Positions 36,777-44,892 of a DNA stretch of 64,000 bases are shown here, in pieces; position 1 is the first letter of the stretch; the number at the start of each line of letters is the position of its first letter. The notes under the pieces were generated by a model. The model worked only from the letters and a program-made list of their open reading frames with translations. It ran no database searches and was not told the origin of the DNA. Both the position numbers and the translations under genes were made by a program. The DNA is taken from positions 186,001-250,000 of the forward strand of contig NZ_LMVK01000001.1 in NCBI RefSeq assembly GCF_001541315.1, in the 5' to 3' direction. Source of the stretch: Agrobacterium tumefaciens str. B6. GTDB lineage: Bacteria > Pseudomonadota > Alphaproteobacteria > Rhizobiales > Rhizobiaceae.

Positions 36777-36828
36777 ATGTGAGTGAAATATTTTTCTAAT
36801 GACTACGATTTTAGTGATTTTTGGATGG

Positions 36829-36843
36829 TTAATAAAGTCCTAA
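36829..36843. promoter_or_regulatory. CtrA-like motif
   Basis: TTAA (36829-36832), seven bases, CTAA (36840-36843) match the TTAA-N7-TTAA CtrA pattern at seven of eight positions. Cell-cycle control of rlpA would be plausible, but the motif alone is weak. Confidence 0.25.
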
Positions 36844-36919
36844 TTAGCTGAAATAAGACGAAAACCATCCGCAAAAGCCGGATTGGAAGGATTTTTCATC
36901 GCTTTCGATGGGACCATTC

Positions 36920-37792
36920 TCAGCCTCGCCAGAGGCCGTTTTCCCACAATTGTTTCAGGGAGAGTCTGTACTCCGGAAAGCGGAAATCGAAGCCAAGATC
37001 GCGTATTCTGGCATTCGAAACGCGCTTGTTCTCGCCATAGAAAGAGCGCGCCATCGGCGTCAGATCGGCGGTTTCAAAAGCCTGCTCGGGCGGCGGTTCC
37101 ACGCCCATCAGCGTCGCTGCGAAGCTCACCACATCCTGCGGCGGGCAGGGTTCATCATCTGTCACGTTGAAGATACCGCGTTCGTTTTTTCGTGCCAGAA
37201 AGGCAAGTGCGGCACCGATATCCTCGACGCGGATGCGATTGAACACCTGGTCCTTCTTCACAAGCCGCCGCGCAGTTCCCTTTTCGAAATTCATGAAGGC
37301 ATTACGTCCCGGGCCATAAATTCCGGACAGGCGCAGGACGGAAAGCGGCACATTCGCCTTTTGGGCTGCTTCAGTCCAGGCAGCCTCAGCGGCTACCCGT
37401 TCCACGGAGCGCGCGGAAACAGGGCGGCAGGGTGTCGTCTCGTCCACCCAGGCGCCGTGATGGTCGCCATAAACACCGACGGTGGAAAGATAAGCGACCC
37501 ATGTCAGATTGGGCAGGAACTTTTTCAGATCGCCGCCCAGAAGCGCAAGCAACGGATCGCCATCCTTGCCCGGCGCGACGGATTGTACGAGATGCGTCAC
37601 ATTGCCCATGGCGGCGATGAGCTCGTCATTGAGATGGACCCCGTCAAAGAGGAACGGCGTCATGCCCGCTGTGGCGAGGCTTGCGAACTTGTCTTTGCTG
37701 CGTGTGGTGCCGGAAAGGCTTGCGGCCTCGGGTTTCAGCGCGTTTGCAATGGCCTTGCCCGAATATCCCGCGCCAAAAATCATCACATGCAT
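36920..37792 (-). CDS. NAD(P)-dependent epimerase/SDR-like protein (YeeZ type)
   Basis: 290 residues of the extended SDR fold. The N-terminal Rossmann glycines are in MIFGAGYSGKAIA; the substrate region has VAYLSTVGVYGDHHGAWVDE and SARSVERVAAE. The usual catalytic YxxxK is absent at its normal position, as in the YeeZ-like branch. No sugar-nucleotide neighbours are evident. It lies two bases downstream of queG's stop codon and is probably co-translated with it; its own ribosome site is weak. Confidence 0.75.
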   Translation of the reverse strand: MHVMIFGAGYSGKAIANALKPEAASLSGTTRSKDKFASLATAGMTPFLFDGVHLNDELIAAMGNVTHLVQSVAPGKDGDPLLALLGGDLKKFLPNLTWVAYLSTVGVYGDHHGAWVDETTPCRPVSARSVERVAAEAAWTEAAQKANVPLSVLRLSGIYGPGRNAFMNFEKGTARRLVKKDQVFNRIRVEDIGAALAFLARKNERGIFNVTDDEPCPPQDVVSFAATLMGVEPPPEQAFETADLTPMARSFYGENKRVSNARIRDLGFDFRFPEYRLSLKQLWENGLWRG

Positions 37793-37795
37793 GGT

Positions 37796-38947
37796 TCACG
37801 CCTCTGCCAGTTGCCATTCCATTTCCGCCTCCGGATCAGGCTCCGGGGCGCGACCGGCAGAGTATGTACGGAATTCGTCCCTGTCCATAAGCCGTGACAA
37901 AGCCCATGCGGCCATGCCGCGCACCTCGGGCGAAGGGTCAGTTTCCGCAAGCGCCTTGCATTGTTCCACGAATTGCCGGTCTGCGGAGTTTCCCGCCGCG
38001 ATCAGCACATTGCGGATGAAGCGATTGCGGCCGATGCGCTTGACCGGTGAGCCGCTGAAGAAACTGCGAAACGCAGCGTCATCGAGCGTGAGCAGGAAGG
38101 CGATGGAAGGTTCCTTCAGATCCTCGCGCGCCTGCAGTTTCATCTCGGAGGCGCTGGCCGCGAATTTGTTCCACGGACAGGCGGCAAGGCAATCGTCGCA
38201 GCCATAGATGCGGTTGCCGATCATCGGGCGGAACTCGTGCGGGATCGGCCCCTTGTGCTCGATGGTGAGATAGGAGATGCAGCGGCGAGCGTCCAATTGA
38301 TAGGGCGCGGGGAAGGCAGCCGTCGGACAGGCATCGAGACAGGCGCGGCAGGAACCGCAATGATCCTTTTCGGCCTCATCGAGACAGAGTTCGGCCGTGG
38401 TGAACATGCTGCCGAGAAACAGCCATGAGCCATGGGTGCGGCTTACTAGGTTTGTGTGCTTGCCCTGCCAGCCGAGACCGGCTGCGGCGGCGAGCGGCTT
38501 TTCCATCACAGGCGCGGTATCGACAAAGACCTTCACATCTTCGCCGGCGCGCGCGGCAAAACGGGTTGCGATCTCCTTCAACCGCCCCTTGATGATGTCG
38601 TGATAATCGCGGTTGCGGGCATAGACCGAAATGGCGGCCTTGTCCGGTTTGGAAAGCAGGTCGCGCGGATCTTCTTCCGGGCCGTAGTTCAGTCCGAACA
38701 TGACGATGGAGCGCACGTCGCCCCACAGCGTTTTCGGTTCGGCACGCCGTGCTTCCGTTTCCTCCATCCACGCCATCGTGCCGTGATAGCCGTTGTCGAG
38801 AAACTGTCTCAGCCGTTCCGGCGCGAGCGGAATGCTGTCTGGGGCGGTGATGCGACAGAGATCGAAGCCGAGCGAAAGCGCTTCCTGACGAACGAAGTCC
38901 GTCAGTTTGTGCGCGCGTATCCGCTGCTTTTCGCTCGCGACGTCGAT
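37796..38947 (-). CDS. queG: Epoxyqueuosine reductase
   Basis: 383 residues if begun at the ATC codon 38945-38947. Reading upstream from the first ATG (38776) continues in frame through RQEALSLGFDLCRITAPDS and NGYHGTMAW, the conserved QueG N-terminus, with no ATG, GTG or TTG available; AGGAG lies eight bases before the ATC and a stop at 38966-38968 closes the frame. The cobalamin-binding core is followed by two [4Fe-4S] motifs, CGSCRACLDACP and CDDCLAACPW, and a C-terminal HEAT-like tail. QueG makes queuosine in tRNA. The length is close to the family norm of about 380. Confidence 0.85.
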   Translation of the reverse strand: MDVASEKQRIRAHKLTDFVRQEALSLGFDLCRITAPDSIPLAPERLRQFLDNGYHGTMAWMEETEARRAEPKTLWGDVRSIVMFGLNYGPEEDPRDLLSKPDKAAISVYARNRDYHDIIKGRLKEIATRFAARAGEDVKVFVDTAPVMEKPLAAAAGLGWQGKHTNLVSRTHGSWLFLGSMFTTAELCLDEAEKDHCGSCRACLDACPTAAFPAPYQLDARRCISYLTIEHKGPIPHEFRPMIGNRIYGCDDCLAACPWNKFAASASEMKLQAREDLKEPSIAFLLTLDDAAFRSFFSGSPVKRIGRNRFIRNVLIAAGNSADRQFVEQCKALAETDPSPEVRGMAAWALSRLMDRDEFRTYSAGRAPEPDPEAEMEWQLAEA

Positions 38948-38970
38948 GGTCGTTTCTCCTGCGGGCTATT

Positions 38971-38997
38971 CTGCGGCATATATAGGCTGAGCCGCAG
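38971..38997 (-). promoter_or_regulatory. Stem-loop between GST gene and queG
   Basis: CTGCGGC (38971-38977) pairs with GCCGCAG (38991-38997) around 13 bases. It lies between the GST stop and the ribosome site of queG and lacks a T-run. It may influence queG translation. Confidence 0.4.
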
Positions 38998-39027
38998 GCC
39001 ACAGCAAACAACCAGCAGGACTGGAAC

Positions 39028-39720
39028 TTAGAAATCCAGATCGGCGTAGTGGGAGGAGGGGGCAAGGCGCGGAATGCGCTCGCTCAGGAACGGCCGGAAG
39101 GACGGGCGCGATTTCAGCCGCTGATACCATTCTTTGGCAATCGGCGCTTCGAGCCAGTTGATCTCGCCGAGATAGTCCAGCACCGAAACGCCGGCGGCTG
39201 CGGCAAGGTCGGCATAGCTCAACCGATCGCCGGCGAGCCATGTGCGCGAACCGGCCAGCCATTCCAGATATTTGATATGCTGGCGGATATTGTTGCGGGC
39301 GGTGCGCAGCAGCTTGGAATCCGGCGGTCCGCCGCCCTGGGCCGCCGTCATCTGCAATTTATAGACCCGTTCCCGCACCAGCGGCCGGGTCACGTCATTT
39401 TCCATCTTCTGCAGAAACCACTCCGTCAGGCGACGGATTTCCGCGCGCTGAAACGGGTCTTCCGCCAGAAGCCGGCGGTCGCGCTTCAGAACGCCATGCG
39501 TTTCGTCGAGAAATTCGGCAAGCACATAAGGCCCGCTCAGCGAGCGCATATTGTCATCGAGATAGACCGGCAGGGTGCCGGCCGGATTGAGCGCCAGAAA
39601 CTCCCGCCGTCTTTCCCACGGCTGCTCCTCCACGAGATCGGTCTGGAACCCGTATTCCGCAAGGATCAGACGAACGAACCGGGATGCGGTCGACATCGGA
39701 GAGTGATAGAGAGTTGGCAT
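39028..39720 (-). CDS. Glutathione S-transferase family protein
   Basis: 230 residues. The thioredoxin-like N-terminal domain (1-80) contains LNPAGTLPVYLDD with the cis-Pro, and the all-helical C-terminal domain has RTWLAGDRLSYADLAAAAGV. The N-terminal catalytic Ser/Thr region is MSTASRFVRLIL. GST proteins conjugate glutathione or reduce disulfides. It is upstream of queG on the same strand with about 80 bases between and may share its mRNA. Confidence 0.88.
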   Translation of the reverse strand: MPTLYHSPMSTASRFVRLILAEYGFQTDLVEEQPWERRREFLALNPAGTLPVYLDDNMRSLSGPYVLAEFLDETHGVLKRDRRLLAEDPFQRAEIRRLTEWFLQKMENDVTRPLVRERVYKLQMTAAQGGGPPDSKLLRTARNNIRQHIKYLEWLAGSRTWLAGDRLSYADLAAAAGVSVLDYLGEINWLEAPIAKEWYQRLKSRPSFRPFLSERIPRLAPSSHYADLDF

Positions 39721-39878
39721 CGGTACTCAATTTTTACGATTGGTTGTCATGATCGGCATTTGCCGGAAAACTTTTTCAGTTTCGCTTCATCAAGACGCTA
39801 TAAGAGCTTGGCTACTTTAAAACAAGTTTAACGCAATTGCCTTCCATTGCCACTTCCCCCTGAAAAGAAGGATACCTC

Positions 39879-40685
39879 ATGGGTGACCAATCGATCATCA
39901 GCGCGCTTCTGCTGGGCATTATCGAGGGTCTGACGGAGTTCATTCCCGTTTCCTCAACGGCACATGTGCTGCTGGCCGGGCATTTCCTCGGCTTCAAATC
40001 ACCTGGCAACACCTTTGCCGTCCTCATTCAGCTCGGCGCGATCCTTGCGATTCTTCTCGTTTATTTTCAAAAGCTTATGTCTATAGCCTTGGCCCTGCCA
40101 ACCAGCGCCAAGGCGCGTCGTTTCGTGCTGGCCGTCGCTCTCGCCTTTTTGCCGGCGGCGATAATCGGCGCCTTGGCGCATGATTTCATCAAGACCGTGC
40201 TGTTTGAAACGCCGATGCTCATCTGCGTGGTGCTGATCATCGGCGGCGTCATTTTGCTTGCGGTCGATCGCCTGCCGCTGAAACCGAAATATACCGACAT
40301 CATGGATTATCCGCCGTCGCTTGCCTTCAAGATCGGCCTCTTCCAGTGCCTTGCGATGATTCCCGGTACTTCGCGATCCGGCGCTACAATCGTCGGCTCG
40401 CTGCTGATGGGCACGGACAAGCGTTCCGCCGCCGAGTTTTCGTTCTTTCTGGCGATGCCGACCATGCTCGGCGCTTTCACGCTCGACCTTTACAAGAACC
40501 GCGATGCGCTGAGTTTTGATGACGGCGCGCTGATTGCCGTCGGTTTCATCGCCGCTTTTGTCTCGGGCCTCTTTGTTGTTCGCTCTCTGCTGGATTTTGT
40601 GTCGCGTCGGGGCTTTGCGCCCTTTGCCTGGTGGCGCATCGCCATCGGTTCGCTGGGGCTGATCGCGCTTCTGGTTTTCGGCTGA
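39879..40685 (+). CDS. uppP: Undecaprenyl-diphosphatase
   Basis: 268 residues, about eight membrane segments. The BacA/UppP active-site motifs are [17 protein letters not shown] near residue 15 and [17 protein letters not shown] near 160. It dephosphorylates undecaprenyl diphosphate on the periplasmic side, recycling the carrier for peptidoglycan and polysaccharides; overexpression gives bacitracin resistance. AAGGA lies seven bases before the ATG. A strong terminator follows. Confidence 0.97.
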   Translation: MGDQSIISALLLGIIEGLTEFIPVSSTAHVLLAGHFLGFKSPGNTFAVLIQLGAILAILLVYFQKLMSIALALPTSAKARRFVLAVALAFLPAAIIGALAHDFIKTVLFETPMLICVVLIIGGVILLAVDRLPLKPKYTDIMDYPPSLAFKIGLFQCLAMIPGTSRSGATIVGSLLMGTDKRSAAEFSFFLAMPTMLGAFTLDLYKNRDALSFDDGALIAVGFIAAFVSGLFVVRSLLDFVSRRGFAPFAWWRIAIGSLGLIALLVFG

Positions 40686-40730
40686 GCCGAGGACGGGAAT
40701 AACCCTCGTCCGTAATGAACGAACAAAAAC

Positions 40731-40767
40731 AGAAAAAGCGCCCCGGAGAACCGGCGGCGCTTTTTCT
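40731..40767. terminator. Bidirectional terminator between uppP and the small peptide gene
   Basis: AGAAAAAGCGCC (40731-40742) pairs with GGCGCTTTTTCT (40756-40767), with an inner CCGG/CCGG stem. T-rich sequence lies on both sides, so it can serve uppP (plus) and the small minus-strand gene (stop 40788). Confidence 0.85.
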
Positions 40768-40787
40768 TTGAAACTTTTAAAGGCCGA

Positions 40788-40943
40788 TCAGTTGGTGCTG
40801 ATCGAAGCCGTTGCGCAGGGGTCGACGCCGTAGGCGGGAGCGCAACCGCTCTTGCCCGCTGCAACCGTTCCCGGCGCCATGAAAGAACCCGCCAGAACCA
40901 CCAAAGCCGCACACGCAAAAAAGAGTGCGATAGATCTGCCCAT
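40788..40943 (-). CDS. 51-residue exported peptide
   Basis: Starts ATG at 40941-40943 and ends TGA at 40788-40790. AAAGG lies ten bases upstream. The N-terminus (MGRSIALFFACAALVVLAGS) is a signal peptide; the mature end is short and has two cysteines in GCAPAYGVDPCAT, which might form a disulfide. I do not recognise a family. It ends at a shared terminator after uppP. Composition is ordinary for the region. Confidence 0.5.
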   Translation of the reverse strand: MGRSIALFFACAALVVLAGSFMAPGTVAAGKSGCAPAYGVDPCATASISTN

Positions 40944-41293
40944 TTTATTATTGCCTTTCAGACGTTCGTTCGCGCGGATCGTGCCGCCGTGTGTGAAGTG
41001 AGGGTTCGGGATATGTTTGGAATGTGGCGAATATCAATAAAGCAGCTTGTTGAATACCGGGTTAATGCGAAGTCTTTTCCACAGTTGCGCTTGTGCCACG
41101 CTTGCCTGTGGCGGCCGGACGGCCGTTAACTTTTACCCGGCTTTAGAAATCTGCCTTAGTTCATTCTACACCTCCCCTGCAGTTGAGGAGAAAATGCACG
41201 AATAGCGGTTTGGTTGCAATTGAATTGGGCAAAAACAAAAAGCGGGAATGGCTCCCGCTTTCGTTGAAATCGCTGGCGCTGCAGGCCTGAGCT
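40944..41293. other. 350-base intergenic region
   Basis: Lies upstream of the 51-residue gene and downstream of the NDUFA9-like gene. The only structure I can support is the terminator at 41232-41261. The rest is moderately AT-rich with no reading frame or RNA gene visible. Confidence 0.5.
41232..41261 (-). terminator. Terminator after the NDUFA9-like gene
   Basis: AAAGCGGGA (41239-41247), ATGGC, TCCCGCTTT (41253-41261), followed on the minus strand by a run of T (complement of 41232-41240 A-rich). It lies 33 bases after the stop codon at 41294. Confidence 0.85.
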
Positions 41294-42274
41294 TCAGGCA
41301 GCTTTACCTGCGTTTGAGAACTGGCCGTGGGTGCGATATTGCACCATGTAGGACGGCAGGATGGAGGCGACGCGAACGGGGGTGATGCCGATACCCTCCA
41401 GCGTCAGGCCGTTCTTTTCCGCCTCGGCGGAGACGACATTGTCCTTTTTCAGCATGGTCACCTGATCGACCGTCAGCGGCGGCTTAATCAGCGGCACCAG
41501 CGAAGTGAGCTTGGCGATCGTTGAGGCGATCCCGAAAGGCAGGTCGACAAAAGGACGCTGGCGGTACGTTGCAGCAAGAACCGCCTCAAGACAGTCGCGG
41601 AACGTCATCACGTCCTGGCCGCCGAGTTCGTAAATGGCGCCGGGCTTCAGCTTGCCATCGACGCCACGGGCGACGGCTTCGGCGACATCCTCGACATAGA
41701 CCGGCTGGAATCTGGTTTTTCCGCCGCCGATCAGCGGCAGGAAGGGCATGCTGCGGGCCATCTTGGCGAATTTGTTGAAGAAATCGTCTTCCGGTCCAAA
41801 AATGATCGACGGGCGAAGGATCACGGCGCCCGGCAGGATGGAATGGATGGCGGCTTCGGCGCGGCCCTTGGTACGGCCATAACCGGTCGGCGAACCCGCT
41901 TCCGCACCGATGGCGGAAATATGCGTCAGCGTGGCGCCAGCATCGCGGGCCGCCTCGGCAATGGCTTTCGCACCGAATTCCTGAACGGCGTCAAAGGTGT
42001 TGCGACCGCTTTCGGTCAGGATGCCGACGCAATTGACCACATGATCAGCATCCTCCACGGCTTTGACGATGGAGTCGCGATAACGCAGGTTCGCCTGGGC
42101 AAAGGAAATCTGACCAACATTGCCGAGCGGCTGCAGGAAGCCGGCAAGATCGGGGCGACGTACGGCGACACGGATACGATAACCGCGCTTCGCAAGTATC
42201 CGCACGACATGCCGCCCGACAAAACCCGAACCGCCAAAAACGGTGACGAGGGGTGGAAGGTTGGCCAAGGTCAT
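41294..42274 (-). CDS. NDUFA9-like NAD(P)-binding protein (complex I-associated family)
   Basis: 326 residues. The Rossmann motif GGSGFVGRHVVRILAKRGYR lies at the N-terminus, and the sequence VVNCVGILTESGRNTFDAVQ with the YGRTKGRAE motif marks the atypical SDR group related to the mitochondrial complex I subunit NDUFA9. In alphaproteobacteria the gene is usually outside nuo operons and its role is not settled. Start ATG at 42272-42274. It ends at a terminator. Confidence 0.85.
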   Translation of the reverse strand: MTLANLPPLVTVFGGSGFVGRHVVRILAKRGYRIRVAVRRPDLAGFLQPLGNVGQISFAQANLRYRDSIVKAVEDADHVVNCVGILTESGRNTFDAVQEFGAKAIAEAARDAGATLTHISAIGAEAGSPTGYGRTKGRAEAAIHSILPGAVILRPSIIFGPEDDFFNKFAKMARSMPFLPLIGGGKTRFQPVYVEDVAEAVARGVDGKLKPGAIYELGGQDVMTFRDCLEAVLAATYRQRPFVDLPFGIASTIAKLTSLVPLIKPPLTVDQVTMLKKDNVVSAEAEKNGLTLEGIGITPVRVASILPSYMVQYRTHGQFSNAGKAA

Positions 42275-42394
42275 GGGAGGCTCCTCAGAAGCTGTCGATA
42301 AAGCGTTTTTCAGTCTCTTAGCCCAAAGCCGCGCGCGCGTGAAGAGATGTTGTCGCAGGGCAGGGGCCGGTTTTGGAAATGCGGTTGACGCCCG

Positions 42395-42682
42395 TCAAAT
42401 TCCTTCGACGATCACCATCTCCGCATCCGCGATTTCCTGGCGGATTTTGGCGGCTGCCTGATATTCGGGGGAGTTGTAGCAATCGATGGCGTGCTGAACT
42501 GACGGGAACTCTATGACGACATTGCGGGCACGGGCCTTGCCTTCCAGCTCGGTCAAGGCACCGCCACGGGCCAGGAAATTGGCACCGAACCGCTCGAAGG
42601 CGGGCTTTGCCGTCGTGACATAGTCCTTGTAGCGCTCACTGTCGCGTACATCGACGCGGGCGATCCAATATCCCTTTGCCAT
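42395..42682 (-). CDS. DUF1330 family protein
   Basis: 95 residues. The ferredoxin-like fold of DUF1330 is shown by MAKGYWIARVDVRDSERYKD, GGALTELEGKARARNVVIEFP and SPEYQAAAKIRQEIADAEMV. Members are small dimeric alpha-beta barrel proteins of unknown role. It lies 17 bases downstream of pyrF on the same strand, so it is probably co-transcribed. Confidence 0.85.
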   Translation of the reverse strand: MAKGYWIARVDVRDSERYKDYVTTAKPAFERFGANFLARGGALTELEGKARARNVVIEFPSVQHAIDCYNSPEYQAAAKIRQEIADAEMVIVEGI

Positions 42683-42699
42683 TTCATCTGCTCCTGTCG

Positions 42700-43407
42700 T
42701 TACTGATTGGCCGGAAAGCTGGCGCGCAGCATGTCATCAAGAATGGCGTGGGCCGCCGCCTTCGGATCTTCCGCCCGAACGATCGGGCGGGCGACGACCA
42801 GATGGCTCGAGCCGGCCTTGATGGCGTCGTAGGGTGTCATCACCCGCTTCTGATCACCAAGATCTGCGCCGGCAGGGCGAATGCCGGGGGTAACGACGGC
42901 AAGATCCGGACCGAGAATTTCGCGCACGGCGGTCGATTCCTCTGCCGAACAGACGATGCCGCCCATGCCCGCTTCGCGCGCCTGTTCCGCCCGGCGCAGC
43001 ACCAGCGTACGGGCGTCCGACGCGTAACCGGCTTCGGCCAGATCAACGTCATCCATCGAGGTCAGCACGGTGACGCCCAGCAGGCAGAGGCCGGAACCTT
43101 CAGCAGCCTTCACTGCAGCGCGCATGGCTTTGGGGTAGGCGTGCAGGGTCAGCATCGACATGCCCATGCGGGCGATGTTTTCGACACCGGAAGCAACCGT
43201 GTTGTCGATGTCGAGCAACTTCATGTCGAGAAAGACCTTCTTGCCGCTCTGCACAAGGTCACGCGCGAATTCGAGACCGCCGGCGAATACCAGCTGGTAA
43301 CCGATCTTGTAGAACAGAACCTCATCGCCGATTTTCGAGACGATGTCTTCGGCCTGCTGCACAGTCGGAACATCCAGCCCGACGATGAGTTTTTCGCGCG
43401 CGGTCAT
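42700..43407 (-). CDS. pyrF: Orotidine 5'-phosphate decarboxylase
   Basis: 235 residues from ATG at 43405-43407, after AGGGA; in-frame sequence upstream lies inside the preceding gene. The catalytic motif is [12 protein letters not shown] (about 58-69) with Lys and Asp residues of the DxKxxD array, and TPGIRP near residue 180 binds phosphate. The enzyme decarboxylates OMP to UMP in the last step of pyrimidine synthesis. It is four bases downstream of the histidine-phosphatase gene's stop. Confidence 0.97.
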   Translation of the reverse strand: MTAREKLIVGLDVPTVQQAEDIVSKIGDEVLFYKIGYQLVFAGGLEFARDLVQSGKKVFLDMKLLDIDNTVASGVENIARMGMSMLTLHAYPKAMRAAVKAAEGSGLCLLGVTVLTSMDDVDLAEAGYASDARTLVLRRAEQAREAGMGGIVCSAEESTAVREILGPDLAVVTPGIRPAGADLGDQKRVMTPYDAIKAGSSHLVVARPIVRAEDPKAAAHAILDDMLRASFPANQ

Positions 43408-43411
43408 TGTC

Positions 43412-44008
43412 TTATCCCTGCCATGTTTCCATTGCCGTCCAGTCGCATGTGGGGGACGCGGCTGCAAGTGAAAATTCGGCGATGGAAAAGTGGAAAAGAT
43501 TGCCGCCGCCGGGCGGCTGGTCCTTGCTGCGGCTGATGTCACGGCCTTCGATATGGCATTTCAGGAGCGTACCTACGCCACCATGACCAACAAAGGCGAT
43601 CGGCTGCCGCGGATCGTGTCGCTCGAAAACGGCTTTGACGGCCCGGACAATCCGCGCCTGCGCATCGATTGCGCGCTCCCAGCCGTGAAAACTTTCTTCG
43701 GGGTTGGCGAAGAACCAGTCCGCCGCCTTCTCGAATTCCGGCGGTGGCAGGAAGCCGGTGGCAGACCGGTCATTTTCATGCATCGCCTCGACGATCTCTA
43801 TCTCCGCTCCGGAGGTTTCGGCGAGGATGCGGGCGGTTTCGATCGCCTTGGTTTCGGCGCTGGAAACAATGCGGCGCAATGACCGCGCCCAGGGCAGGCG
43901 GCTCGCCTCCCGTGCCCGCTCGGCCCCTCTCTCCGAAAGCCCCCATTCGGGAACGGGAACATCCGCATCGATCTTGACCTGGGGATGGGTGATGTAGAGC
44001 GCATGCAT
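43412..44008 (-). CDS. Histidine-phosphatase-fold protein with altered RHG motif
   Basis: 198 residues. The fold is recognised from [11 protein letters not shown] at the start, [17 protein letters not shown] and [14 protein letters not shown]. In true histidine phosphatases the N-terminal motif is RHG; here it reads THP (Thr7-His8-Pro9), and the second Arg (SxxxRAxxTA) is Lys54. His8 and His142 (VGHGG) and Glu75 remain. Activity may be altered or lost. It is upstream of pyrF on the same strand and may be co-transcribed with it. Confidence 0.75.
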   Translation of the reverse strand: MHALYITHPQVKIDADVPVPEWGLSERGAERAREASRLPWARSLRRIVSSAETKAIETARILAETSGAEIEIVEAMHENDRSATGFLPPPEFEKAADWFFANPEESFHGWERAIDAQARIVRAVKAVFERHDPRQPIAFVGHGGVGTLLKCHIEGRDISRSKDQPPGGGNLFHFSIAEFSLAAASPTCDWTAMETWQG

Positions 44009-44104
44009 GGTAATCGGTCCTCAAAGGCGATGGAAAGGGCAAATCAACACCCTAACCATTCGTCGCGACCGGGAAATGACGGCCTTGCCTATCCTGTCGG
44101 GCAA

Positions 44105-44698
44105 TCAGGCCCGCGTATATGTCCACAATTGCGCCGGCGGAATATTGCGCACGATAAAATCGAAATGGCGGATATGGTAGAGGTGCGGCTGCGCGACGAT
44201 CGGGGAGATCGGACCGTAGGATATCTGCACGACGGGACGGCCGTGGGGCACGCGCTTCAGCAATTCGTCGAGAAGCTTGATACGGGCGGCCATGGGGAAA
44301 TTCAGCATCGGCACGGCGGAGACGACGCTGTCGAACATCTGGCCCTTGTGCTCGCCAAGCGTCGCATCGAGATCGAAGGCGTCGCCATTGATGAAATTGA
44401 CGCCCGGATAGCTCCTGAGCAGCTGATTGTAGAAATCGGTCGAATATTCGATGGCGGTCAGGTTCTCCGGCTTGATGCCGCGTGCCAGAATGGCCTTGGT
44501 GATGACGCCGGTGCCAGGGCCGAGTTCGAGAACCGGCAGGCCGGAATGGGGGTTGATGACACTCGCCATTTTTTTCGCTGTAATCGACGACGTCGGCACA
44601 ATGGCTCCGACTTTTTTCGGCTGGCTGACCATGCCCTTGAAAAAGCGGATTTCTTCCTCAAATTTCTGTTCAAGCCGTTGCTTCAGGTTAAGTGCCAT
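44105..44698 (-). CDS. pmtA: Phospholipid N-methyltransferase
   Basis: 197 residues. The amphipathic N-terminal helix (LKQRLEQKFEEEIRFFKG, with Phe19) is known in Agrobacterium PmtA to bind membranes. The SAM-binding motif VLELGPGTGVITKAIL (about 56-71) follows GAIVPTSSITAKKMAS. PmtA methylates phosphatidylethanolamine stepwise to phosphatidylcholine, a lipid needed for virulence and growth in rhizobia. It is a single gene; the ATG is at 44696-44698. Confidence 0.93.
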   Translation of the reverse strand: MALNLKQRLEQKFEEEIRFFKGMVSQPKKVGAIVPTSSITAKKMASVINPHSGLPVLELGPGTGVITKAILARGIKPENLTAIEYSTDFYNQLLRSYPGVNFINGDAFDLDATLGEHKGQMFDSVVSAVPMLNFPMAARIKLLDELLKRVPHGRPVVQISYGPISPIVAQPHLYHIRHFDFIVRNIPPAQLWTYTRA

Positions 44699-44829
44699 AG
44701 TTCCCTCAGATGCTTTTGGTCATTATCAAAAAACTGTTACGTACTGTTGATCCCATTTGGCGCAAAAACAAGGCAAAATGTCGTAACTGGAAAAATTCGC
44801 TTTCGACGTGAAACTTCTTCGGCCGAATC

Positions 44830-44862
44830 AAAAAAACGCCGGTGAAGCAGTTCCCCGGCGTT
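44830..44862 (-). terminator. Terminator after dnaN
   Basis: AACGCCGG (44835-44842) pairs with CCGGCGTT (44855-44862) around 12 bases. On the minus strand it is followed by a run of seven T (complement of 44830-44836). It lies about 30 bases after the dnaN stop. Confidence 0.85.
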
Positions 44863-44892
44863 CTTGATGAAACTGATGAGAAATGCGCGTTT

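Larger units (their letters stand above)
36493..36919. other. 427-base AT-rich intergenic region upstream of rlpA
   Basis: No reading frame or RNA gene is recognised. It contains the nested palindrome at 36625-36658, a second TCACGAA pair at 36756-36776 and a CtrA-like motif at 36829-36843. Its right end contains a weak hairpin (ATCCG/CGGAT near 36868-36884) that may end the upstream gene. Its AT content stands out from the neighbourhood. Confidence 0.6.

Noticed and set aside
38376-39065. 229-codon minus-strand frame spanning queG and the GST end
   Set aside because: It is out of frame with queG and the GST gene and reads as shadow sequence; the queG N-terminus is in another frame.
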